NCBI RefSeq assembly: GCF_052857255.1
Contig: NW_027526664.1
Location: 62,001-126,000, forward strand
From: Amblyomma americanum
Lineage: Eukaryota > Arthropoda > Arachnida > Ixodida > Ixodidae
Direction: 5' to 3'
Length of the DNA: 64,000 nucleotides
Part shown: positions 48,388 through 59,886 of the stretch, one piece after another
Position numbering within the stretch: position 1 is the first letter of the stretch
Layout: the number at the start of each line of letters is the position of its first letter
Translations under genes and position numbers: made by a program
The notes under the pieces: generated by a model
What the model was told of the DNA's origin: nothing
Seen by the model: only the letters and a program-made list of their open reading frames with translations
The model's database searches: none

Positions 48388-51300
48388 TTTTGACGCGTAT
48401 TACATGGACACTTGTAAAACCGATGTGTTCAGATCTAGCTCGTTTAGGTCTAAAACAGCTTGTTTCGTTGTATTAGGCATGAATACATGCTTTTCGCGCA
48501 GTTATAAGAGAAAGAGTTTTGACGCGTATCACATAGACACTTGTAAAACCGATGTGTTCAGATCTAGCTCGTTTTGGTCTAAAACAGCTTCTTTTGTTGT
48601 ATTACGCATGAATACAAGCTTTTCGAGCAGTCATAAGAGAAAAAGTTTTGACGCGTATCACATAGACACTTGTAAAACCGATGTGCTCAGATCCAGCTCG
48701 TTTAGGTCTAAAGCAGCTTGTTTCGTTGTATTAAGCACGAATACATGCTTTTCGCGCAGTTATAAGAGAAAAAGTTTTGACGCGTATCATATGGACATTT
48801 GTAAAACCGATGTGTTCAGATCTAGCTCGTTTAGGTCTAAAACAGCTTGTTTCGTTGTATTAAGCACGAATACATGCTTTTCGCGCAGTTATAAGAGAAA
48901 AAGTTTTGACGCGTATCACATACACTTGTAAAACCGATGTGTTCAGATCTAGCTCGTTTTGGTCTAAAACAGCTTGTTTCGTTGTAATACGCACGAATAC
49001 AAGCTTTCCGAGCAGTTATGAGAAAAAGTTTTGACGCGTATCACATGGACACTTGTAAAACCGATGTGTTCAGATCTAGCTCGTTTTGGTCTAAAACAGC
49101 TTGTTTCGTTGTAATACGCACGAATACAAGCTTTTCGAGCAGTTATGAGAAAAAGTTTTGACGCGTATCACATGGACACTTGTAAAACTGATGTGTTCAG
49201 ATCTAGCTCGTTTAGGTCTAAATCAGCTTGTTTCGTTGTATTAAGCACGAATACATGCTTTTCGAGCAGTTATAAGAGATAAAGTTTTGACGCGTATCAC
49301 AGAGACACTTGTAAAACCGATGTGTTCAGATCTAGCTCGTTTTGGTCTAAAACAGCTTGTTTCGTTGTATTAAGCACGAATGCAAGCTTTTCGAGCAGTT
49401 AGAAGTTTTGACGCGTATCACATGGACACTTGTAAAACCGATGTGTTCAGATCTAGCTCGTTTAGGTCTAAAACAACTTGTTTCGTTGTATTAAGCACGA
49501 ATACATGCTTTTCGCGCAGTTATAAGAGAAAAAGTTTTGACGCGTATCCCATAGACACTAGTAAAACCGATGTGTTCAGATCTAGCTCGTTTTGGTCTAA
49601 AACAGCTTCTTTCGTTGTATTACGCATGAATACAAGCTTTTCGAGCAGTTATAAGAGAAAAAGTTTTGACGCGTATCACATAGACACTTGTAAAACCGAT
49701 GTGTTCAGATCTAGCTCGTTTAAGTCTAAAACAGCTTGTTTCGTTGTATTAAGCACGAATACATGCTTTTCGCGCAGTTATAAGAGAAAAAGTTTTGACG
49801 CGTATCACATAGACACTTGTAAAACCGATGTGTTCAGATCTAGCTCGTTTAGGTCTAAAACAGCTTGTTTCTTTGTATTAAGCACGAATACATGCTTTTC
49901 GCGCAGTTATAAGAGAAAAAGCTTTGACGCGTATCACATGGACATTTGTAAAACCGATGTGTTCAGATCTAGCTCGTTTAGGTCTAAATCAGCTTGTTTT
50001 GTTGTATTAAGCACGAATACATGCTTTTCGAGCAGTTATAAGAGAAAAAGTTTTGACGCGTATCACATAGACACTTGTAAAACCGATGTGTTCAGATCTA
50101 GCTCGTTTTGGTCTAAATCAGCTTGTTTCGTTGTATTAAGCACGAATGCAAGCTTTTCGAGCAGTTAGAAGTTTTGACGCGTATCACATGGACACTTGTA
50201 AAACCGATGTGTTCAGATCTAGCTCGTTTAGGTCTAAAACAACTTGTTTCGTTGTATTAAGCAAGAATACATGCTTTTCGTGCAGTTATAAGAGAAAAAG
50301 TTTTGACGCGTATCCCATAGACACTAGTAAAACCGATGTGTTCAGATCTAGCTCGTTTTGGTCCAAAACAGCTTCTTTCGTTGTATTACGCATGAATACA
50401 AGCTTTTCGAGCAGTTATAAGAGAAAAAGTTTTGACGCGTATCACATAGACACTTGTAAAACCGATGTGTTCAGATCTAGCTCGTTTAGGTCTAAAACAG
50501 CTTGTTTCGTTGTATTAGGCACGAATACATGCTTTTCGCGCAGTTATAAGAGAAAAAGTTTTGACGCGTATCACATAGACACTTGTAAAACCGATGTGTT
50601 CAGATCTAGCTCGTTTAGGTCTAAAACAGCTTGTTTCTTTGTATTAAGCACGAATACATGCTTTTCGCGCAGTTATAAGAGAAAAAGTTTTGACGCGTAT
50701 CACATGGACATTTGTAAAACCGATGTGTTCAGATCTAGCTCGTTTAGGTCTAAAACAGCTTGTTTCGTTGTATTAAGCACGAATACATGCTTTTCGCGCA
50801 GTTAGAAGTTTTGACGCGTATCACATGGACACTTGTAAAACCGATGTGTTCAGATCTAGCTCGTTTAGGTCTAAAACAACTTGTTTCGTTGTATTAAGCA
50901 CGAATACATGCTTTTCGCGCAGTTATAAGAGAAAAAGTTTTGACGCGTATCCCATAGACACTAGTAAAACCGATGTGTTCAGATCTAGCTCGTTTTGGTC
51001 TAAAACAGCTTCTTTCGTTGTATTACGCATGAATACAAGCTTTTCGAGCAGTTATAAGAGAAAAAGTTTTGACGCGTATCACATAGACACTTGTAAAACC
51101 GATGTGTTCAGATCTAGCTCGTTTAGGTCTAAAACAGCTTGTTTCGTTGTATTAAGCACGAATACATGCTTTTCGCGCAATTATAAGAGAAAAAGTTTTG
51201 ACGCGTATCACATGGACATTTGTAAAACCGATGTGTTCAGATCTAGCTCGTTTAGGTCTAAAACAGCTTGTTTCGTTGTATTAAGCACGAATACATGCTT

Positions 51301-51959
51301 TTCGCGCAGTTATAAGAGAAAAAGTTTTGACGCGTATCACATAGACACTTGCAAAATCGATGTGTTCAGATCTAGCTCGTTTTGGTCTAAAACAACTTGT
51401 TTCGTTGTAATACGCACGAATACAAGCTTTTCGAGCAGTTATGAGAAAAAGTTTTGACGCGTATCACATGGACACTTGTAAAACCGATGTGTTCAGATCT
51501 AGCTCGTTTAGGTCTAAAACAGCTTGTTTCGTTGTATTAAGCACGAATACATGCTTTTCGCGCAGTTATAAGAGAAAAAGTTTTGACGCGTATCACATGG
51601 ACACTTGTAAAACCGATGTGTTCAGATCTAGCTCGTTTTGGTGTAAAACAGCTTGTTTCGGTTTATTAAGCACGAATACATGCTTTGGCGCAGTTATAAG
51701 AGAAAAACTTTTGACGCGTATCACAAGGACTTGTAAAACCGATGTGTTCAGATTTAGCTCGTTTTGGTCTAAAACAGCTTGTTTGGTTGTATTAAGCGCG
51801 AATACAAGCTTTTCGCGCAGTTATAAGAGAAAAAGTTTTGACGCCTGTCACAGGGAGACTTGTAAAACCGATGTGTTCAGATCTAGCTCGTTTTGGTCTA
51901 AAACAGCTTGTTTCGTTGTATTAAGCACGAATACAAGCTTTTCGAGCAGTTATCAGAAG
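48388..51959 (+). repeat. Long HOR unit U6, about 28-mer (3572 bp)
   Basis: The length matches 28 monomers less the usual deletions. It has the full opener block, then two successive D-containing blocks (D monomers ending near 49400 and 50166). Private marks include TTAAGTCTAAAAC near 49731, also found in U7, and AGAGATAAAG near 49277, shared with U7 near 52594. Confidence 0.84.
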
Positions 51960-54892
51960 TTTTGACGCGTATCACATGGACACTTGTAAAACTGATGTGT
52001 TCAGATCTAGCTCGTTTAGGTCTAAAACAGCTTGTTTCGTTGTATTAGGCATGAATACATGCTTTTCGCGCAGTTATAAGAGAAAAAGTTTTGACGCGTA
52101 TCACATAGACACTTGTAAAACCGATGTGTTCAGATCTAGCTCGTTTTGGTCTAAAACAGCTTCTTTCGTTGTATTACGCATGAATACAAGCTTTTCGAGC
52201 AGTCATAAGAGAAAAAGTTTTGACGCGTATCACATAGACACTTGTAAAACCGATGTGCTCAGATCTAGCTCGTTTAGGTCTAAAACAGCTTGTTTCGTTG
52301 TAATACGCACGAATACAAGCTTTCCGAGCAGTTATGAGAAAAAGTTTTGATGCGTATCGCATGGACACTTGTAAAACCGATGTGTTCAGATCTAGCTCGT
52401 TTTGGTCTAAAACAGCTTGTTTCGTTGTAATACGCACGAATACAAGCTTTTCGAGCAGTTATGAGAAAAAGTTTTGACGCGTATCACATGGACACTTGTA
52501 AAACTGATGTGTTCAGATCTAGCTCGTTTAGGTCTAAATCAGCTTGTTTCGTTGTATTAAGCACGAATACATGCTTTTCGAGCAGTTATAAGAGATAAAG
52601 TTTTGACGCGTATCACATAGACACTTGTAAAACCGATGTGTTCAGATCTAGCTCGTTTTGGTCTAAAACAGCTTGTTTCGTTGTATTAAGCACGAATGCA
52701 AGCTTTTCGAGCAGTTAGAAGTTTTGACGCGTATCACATGGACACTTGTAAAACCGATGTGTTCAGATCTAGCTCGTTTAGGTCTAAAACAACTTGTTTC
52801 GTTGTATTAAGCACGAATACATGCTTTTCGCGCAGTTATAAGAGAAAAAGTTTTGACGCGTATCCCATAGACACTAGTAAAACCGATGTGTTCAGATCTA
52901 GCTCGTTTTGGTCTAAAACAGCTTCTTTCGTTGTATTACGCATGAATACAAGCTTTTCGAGCAGTTATAAGAGAAAAAGTTTTGACGCGTATCACATAGA
53001 CACTTGTAAAACCGATGTGTTCAGATCTAGCTCGTTTAAGTCTAAAACAGCTTGTTTCGTTGTATTAAGCACGAATACATGCTTTTCGCGCAGTTATAAG
53101 AGAAAAAGTTTTGACGCGTATCACATAGACACTTGTAAAACCGATGTGTTCAGATCTAGCTCGTTTAGGTCTAAAACAGCTTGTTTCTTTGTATTAAGCA
53201 CGAATACATGCTTTTCGCGCAGTTATAAGAGAAAAAGCTTTGACGCGTATCACATGGACATTTGTAAAACCGATGTGTTCAGATCTAGCTCGTTTAGGTC
53301 TAAAACAGCTTGTTTCGTTGTATTAAGCACGAATACATGCTTTTCGCGCAGTTATAAGAGAAAAAGTTTTGACGCGTATCACATACACTTGTAAAACCGA
53401 TGTGTTCAGATCTAGCTCGTTTTGGTCTAAAACAGCTTGTTTCGTTGTAATACGCACGAATACAAGCTTTTCGAGCAGTTATGAGAAAAAGTTTTGACGC
53501 GTATCACATGGACACTTGTAAAACCGATGTGTTCAGATCTAGCTCGTTTAGGTCTAAAACAGCTTGTTTCGTTGTATTAAGCACGAATACATGCTTTTCG
53601 AGCAGTTATAAGAGAAAAAGTTTTGACGCGTATCACATAGACACTTGTAAAACCGATGTGTTCAGATCTAGCTCGTTTTGGTCTAAAACAGCTTGTTTCG
53701 TTGTATTAAGCACGAATGCAAGCTTTTCGAGCAGTTAGAAGTTTTGACGCGTATCACATGGACACTTGTAAAACCGATGTGTTCAGATCTAGCTCGTTTA
53801 GGTCTAAAACAACTTGTTTCGTTGTATTAAGCACGAATACATGCTTTTCGCGCAGTTATAAGAGAAAAAGTTTTGACGCGTATCCCTTAGACACTAGTAA
53901 AACCGATGTGTTCAGATCTAGCTCGTTTTGGTCTAAAACAGCTTCTTTCGTTGTATTACGCATGAATACAAGCTTTTCGAGCAGTTATAAGAGAAAAAGT
54001 TTTGACGCGTATCACATAGACACTTGTAAAACCGATGTGTTCAGATCTAGCTCGTTTAGGTCTAAAACAGCTTGTTTCGTTGTATTAAGCACGAATACAT
54101 GCTTTTCGCGCAATTATAAGAGAAAAAGTTTTGACGCGTATCACATGGACATTTGTAAAACCGATGTGTTCAGATCTAGCTCGTTTAGGTCTAAAACAGC
54201 TTGTTTCGTTGTATTAAGCACGAATACATGCTTTTCGCGCAGTTATAAGAGAAAAAGTTTTGACGCGTATCACATAGACACTTGCAAAACCGATGTGTTC
54301 AGATCTTGCTCGTTTTGGTCTAAAACAACTTGTTTCGTTGTAATACGCACGAATACAAGCTTTTCGAGCAGTTATGAGAAAAAGTTTTGACGCGTATCAC
54401 ATGGACACTTGTAAAACCGATGTGTTCAGATCTAGCTCGTTTAGGTCTAAAACAGCTTGTTTCGTTGTATTAAGCACGAATACATGCTTTTCGCGCAGTT
54501 ATAAGAGAAAAAGTTTTGACGCGTATCACATGGACACTTGTAAAACCGATGTGTTCAGATCTAGCTCGTTTTGGTGTAAAACAGCTTGTTTCGGTTTATT
54601 AAGCACGAATACATGCTTTGGCGCAGTTATAAGAGAAAAACTTTTGACGCGTATCACAAGGACTTGTAAAACCGATGTGTTCAGATTTAGCTCGTTTTGG
54701 TCTAAAACAGCTTGTTTGGTTGTATTAAGCGCGAATACAAGCTTTTCGCGCAGTTATAAGAGAAAAAGTTTTGACGCCTGTCACAGGGAGACTTGTAAAA
54801 CCGATGTGTTCAGATCTAGCTCGTTTTGGTCTAAAACAGCTTGTTTCGTTGTATTAAGCACGAATACAAGCTTTTCGAGCAGTTATCAGAAG
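51960..54892 (+). repeat. Long HOR unit U7, 23-mer (2933 bp)
   Basis: Slots 3 to 5 of the opener have been fused: the GTGCTCAG monomer runs straight into a C-type tail with CTTTCCGAGC near 52300-52325, so about two monomers are missing. The rest resembles U6 and U4/U5. Confidence 0.84.
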
Positions 54893-55148
54893 TTTTGACG
54901 CGTATCACTTGGACACTTGTAAAACCGATGTGTTCAGATCTAGCTCGTTTAGGTACAAAACAGCTTGTTTCGTTGTATTAAGCATGAATACATGCTTTTC
55001 GCGCAGTTATAAGAGAAAAAGTTTTGACGCGTATCACATAGACACTTGTAAAACCGATGTGTTCAGATCTAGCTCGTTTTGGTCTAAAAGAGCTTCTTTC
55101 GTTGTATTACGCATGAATACAAGCTTTTCGAGCAGTTATAAGAGAAAG

Positions 55149-56426
55149 TTTTGACGCGTATCACATAGACACTTGTAAAACCGATGTGTTCAGATCTAGC
55201 TCGTTTAGGTCTAAAACAGCTTGTTTCGTTGTATTAGGCACGAATACATGCTTTTCGCGCAGTTATAAGAGAAAAAGTTTTGACGCGTATCACATGGACA
55301 TTTGTAAAACCGATGTGTTGAGATCTAGCTCGTTTAGGTCTAAAACAGCTTGTTTCGTTGTATTAAGCACGAATACATGCTTTTCGCGCAGTTATAAGAG
55401 AAAAAGTTTTGACGCGTATCACATAGACACTTGTAAAACCGATGTGTTCAGATCTAGCTCGTTTAGGTCTAAAACAGCTCGTTTCGTTGTATTAAGCACG
55501 AATACATGCTTTTCGCGCAGTTATGAGAAAAAGTTTTGACGCGTATCACATGGACACTTGTAAAACCGATGTGTTCAGATCTAGCTCGTTTAGGTCTAAA
55601 ACAGCTTGTTTCGTTGTATTAAGCACGAATACATGCTTTTCGCGCAGTTATAAGAGAAAAAGTTTTGACGCGTATCACATAGACACTTGTAAAACCGATG
55701 TGTTCAGATCTAGCTCTTTTTGGTCTAAAACAGCTTGTTTCGTTGTATTAAGCACGAATACATGCTTTTCGCGCAGTTATAAGAGAAAAAGTTTTGACGC
55801 GTATCACATGGACATTTGTAAAACCGATGTGTTCAGATCTAGCTCGTTTAGGTCTAAAACAGCTTGTTTCGTTGTATTAAGCACGAATACATGCTTTTCG
55901 CGCAGTTATAAGAGAAAAAGTTTTGACGCGTATCACATAGACACTTGTAAAACCGATGTGTTCAGATCTAGCTCGTTTTGGTCTAAAACAGCTTCTTTCG
56001 TTGTATTAAGCACGAATACATGCTTTTCGCGCAGTTATAAGAGAAAAAGTTTTGACGCGTATCACATAGACACTTGTAAAACCGATGTGTTCAGATCTAG
56101 CTCGTTTTGGTCTAAAACAGCTTGTTTCGTTGTATTAAGCACGAATGCAAGCTTTTCGAGCAGTTAGAAGTTTTGACGCGTATCACATGGACACTTGTAA
56201 AACCGATGTGTTCAGATCTAGCTCGTTTAGGTCTAAAACAACCTGTTTCGTTGTATTAAGCACGAATACATGCTTTTCGCGCAGTTATAAGAGAAAAAGT
56301 TTTGACGCGTATCCCATAGACACTAGTAAAACCGATGTGTTCAGATCTAGCTCGTTTTGGTCGAAAACAGCTTCTTTCGTTGTATTACGCATGAATACAA
56401 GCTTTTCGAGCAGTTATAAGAGAAAG
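55149..56426 (+). repeat. Domain V 10-mer unit (1278 bp)
   Basis: Ten monomers run from one AGAGAAAG junction to the next; 1290 minus 2, 8 and 2 gives 1278 bp as observed. It includes CTCTTTTTGG near 55714, a variant found only in this unit and the next. Confidence 0.84.
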
Positions 56427-57574
56427 TTTTGACGCGTATCACATAGACACTTGTAAAACCGATGTGTTCAGATCTAGCTCGTTTAGGTCTAAAACAGCTT
56501 GTTTCGTTGTATTAAGCACGAATACATGCTTTTCGCGCAGTTATAAGAGAAAAAGTTTTGACGCGTATCACATAGACACTTGTAAAACCGATGTGTTCAG
56601 ATCTAGCTCGTTTAGGTCGAAAACAGCTTGTTTCGTTGTATTAAGCACGAATACATGCTTTTCGCGCAGTTATGAGAAAAAGTTTTGACGCGTATCACAT
56701 GGACACGTGTAAAACCGATGTGTTCAGATATAGCTCGTTTAGGTCTAAAACAGCTTGTTTCGTTGTATTAAGCACGAATACATGCTTTTCGCGAAGTTAT
56801 AAGAAAAAGTTTTGACGCGTATCACATAGACACTTGTAAAACCGATGTGTTCAGATCTAGCTCTTTTTGGTCTAAAACAGCTTGTTTCGTTGTATTAAGC
56901 ACGAATACATGCTTTTCGCGCAGTTATAAGAGAAAAAAGTTTTGACGCGTATCACATGGACATTTGTAAAACCGATGTGTTCAGATCTAGCTCGTTTAGG
57001 TCTAAAACAGCTTGTTTCGTTGTATTAAGCACGAATACATGCTTTTCGCGCAGTTATAAGAGAAAAAGTTTTGACGCGTATCACATAGACACTTGTAAAA
57101 CCGATGTGTTCAGATCTAGCTCGTTTTGGTCTAAAACAGCTTCTTTCGTTGTATTAAGCACGAATACATTCTTTTCGCGCAGTTATAAGAGAAAAAGTTT
57201 TGACGCGTATCACATAGACACTTGTAAAACCGATGTGTTCAGATCTAGCTCGTTTTGGTCTAAAACAGCTTGTTTCGTTGTATTAAGCACGAATGCAAGC
57301 TTTTCGAGCAGTTGGAAGTTTTGACGCGTATCACATGGACACTTGTAAAACCGATGTGTTCAGATCTAGCTCGTTTAGGTCTAAAACAACCTGTTTCGTT
57401 GTATTAAGCACGAATACATGCTTTTCGCGCAGTTATAAGAGAAAAAGTTTTGACGCGTATCCCATAGACACTAGTAAAACCGATGTGTTCAGATCTAGCT
57501 CGTTTTGGTCTAAAACAGCTTCTTTCGTTGTATTACGCATGAATACAAGCTTTTCGAGCAGTTATAAGAGAAAG
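56427..57574 (+). repeat. Domain V 9-mer unit (1148 bp)
   Basis: It is the previous unit with one GACATTTG monomer fewer and a few extra indels (AAGTTATAAGAAAAAG with 2 bp lost near 56793, one extra A near 56936). Deletions account for 1148 bp exactly. CTCTTTTTGG recurs near 56861. Confidence 0.84.
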
Positions 57575-57832
57575 TTTTGACGCGTATCACATAGACACTT
57601 GTAAAACCGATGTGTTCAGATCTAGCTCGTTTTGGTCTAAAACAGCTTCTTTCGTTGTATTACGCATGAATACAAGCTTTTCGAGCAGTTATAAGAGAAA
57701 AAGTTTTGACGCGTATCACATAGACACTTGTAAAACCGATGTGTTCAGATCTAGCTCGTTTAGGTCTAAAACAGCTTGTTTCGTTGTATTAAGCACGAAT
57801 ACATGCTTTTCGCGCAGTTATAAGAGAAAAAG

Positions 57833-58989
57833 TTTTGACGCGTATCACATGGACATTTGTAAAACCGATGTGTTCAGATCTAGCTCCTTTAGGTCTAAAA
57901 CAGCTTGTTTCGTTGTATTAAGCACGAATACATGCTTTTCGCGCAGTTATAAGAGAAAAAGTTTTGACGCGTATCCCATAGACACTAGTAAAACCGATGT
58001 GTTCAGATCTAGCTCGTTTTGGTCTAAAACAGCTTCTTTCGTTGTATTACGCATGAATACAAGCTTTTCGAGCAGTTATAAGAGAAAAAGTTTTGACGCG
58101 TATCACATAGACACTTGTAAAACCGATGTGTTCAGATCTAGCTCGTTTTGGTCTAAAACAACTTGTTTCGTTGTAATACGCACGAATACAAGCTTTTCGC
58201 GCAGTTATAAGAGAAAAAGTTTTGACGCGTATCACATGGACATTTGTAAAACCGATGTGTTCAGATCTAGCTCCTTTAGGTCTAAAACAGCTTGTTTCGT
58301 TGTATTAAGCACGAATACATGCTTTTCGCGCAGTTATAAGAGAAAAAGTTTTGACGCGTATCCCATAGACACTAGTAAAACCGATGTGTTCAGATCTAGC
58401 TCGTTTTGGTCTAAAACAGCTTCTTTCGTTGTATTACGCATGAATACAAGCTTTTCGAGCAGTTATAAGAGAAAAAGTTTTGACGCGTATCACATAGACA
58501 CTTGTAAAACCGATGTGTTCAGATCTAGCTCGTTTTGGTCTAAAACAACTTGTTTCGTTGTAATACGCACGAATACAAGCTTTTCGAGCAGTTATGAGAA
58601 AAAGTTTTGACGCGTATCACATGGACACTTGTAAAACCGATGTGTTCAGATCTAGCTCGTTTAGGTCTAAAACAGCTCGTTTCGTTGTATTAAGCACGAA
58701 TACATGCTTTTCGCGCAGTTATAAGAGAAAAAGTTTTGACGCGTATCCCATAGACACTAGTAAAACCGATGTGTTCAGATCTAGCTCGTTTTGGTCTAAA
58801 ACAGCTTCTTTCGTTGTATTACGCATGAATACAAGCTTTTCGAGCAGTTATAAGAGAAAAAGTTTTGACGCGTATCACATAGACACTTGTAAAACCGATG
58901 TGTTCAGATCTAGCTCGTTTTGGTCTAAAACAACTTGTTTCGTTGTAATACGCACGAATACAAGCTTTTCGAGCAGTTATGAGAAAAAG
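57833..58989 (+). repeat. Trimer run: three units of 387, 385 and 385 bp
   Basis: The order (A-like monomer, B, C) is repeated three times, with starts at 57833, 58220, 58605 and the next monomer at 58990. In the first unit the C monomer has an intact junction, so it is 387 bp; the later two have the usual 2 bp loss. The same trimer occurs singly in domain I, for example 4125-4509. This is the shortest HOR seen in the window. Confidence 0.88.
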
Positions 58990-59886
58990 TTTTGACGCGT
59001 ATCACATGGACACTTGTAAAACCGATGTGTTCAGATCTAGCTCGTTTAGGTCTAAAACAGCTTGTTTCGTTGTATTAAGCACGAATACATGCTTTTCGCG
59101 CAGTTATAAGAGAAAAAGATTTGACGCGTATCCCATAGACACTAGTAAAACCGATGTGTTCAGATCTAGCTCGTTTTGGTCTAAAACAGCTTCTTTCGTT
59201 GTATTACGCATGAATACAAGCTTTTCGAGCAGTTATAAGAGAAAAAGTTTTGACGCGTATCACATAGACACTTGTAAAACCGATGTGTTCACATCTTGCT
59301 CGTTTAGGTCTAAAACAGCTTGTTTCGTTGTGTTAAGCACGAATACATGCTTTTCGCGCAGATATAAGAGAAAAAGTTTTGACGCGTATCACATGGACAT
59401 TTGTAAATCCGATGTGTTCAGATCTAGCTCGTTTAGGTCTAAAACAGCTTGTTTCGTTGTACTAAGCACGAATACATGCTTTTCGCGCAGTTATAAGAGA
59501 AAATGTTTTGACGCGTATCACATAGACACTTGTAAAACCGATGTGTTCAGATCTAGCTCGTTTAGGTCTAAAACAGCTTGTTTCTTTGTATTAAGCACGA
59601 ATACATGCTTTTCGCGCAGTTATAAGAGAAAAAGTTTTGACGCGTATCACATGGACATTTGTAAAACCGATGTGTTCAGATCTAGCTCGTTTAGGTCTAA
59701 AACAGCTTGTTTCGTTGTATTAAGCACGAATACATGCTTTTCGCGCAGTTATAAGAGAAAAAGTTTTGACGCGTATCACACACTTGTAAAACCGATGTGT
59801 TCAGATCTAGCTCGTTTTGGTCTAAAACAGCTTGTTTTGTTGTAATACGCACGAATACAAGCTTTTCGAGCAGTTATGAGAAAAAG

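Larger units (their letters stand above)
55149..59886 (+). repeat. Domain V: block with domain II/III markers inside the long HOR
   Basis: This block contains ACAACCTG (near 56239 and 57389), the 2 bp shortened B junction AGAGAAAG (near 56420 and 57568; also at its left border, 55141) and CTCCTTTAGG (near 57886 and 58273), all characteristic of 8-28 kb and absent from the neighbouring long HOR units. It contains no E-G-F trimer. Internally it has a 10-mer, a 9-mer and a trimer run. Confidence 0.83.

Noticed and set aside
57612..58610. 332-codon open frame, the longest of many 60-330 codon frames on the + strand
   Set aside because: They all come from one stop-free frame of a 129 bp (43-codon) tandem monomer. 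Subtype substitutions are nonsynonymous, frames break at the 2, 5 and 8 bp junction deletions, and there is no gene context. Not annotated as CDS.
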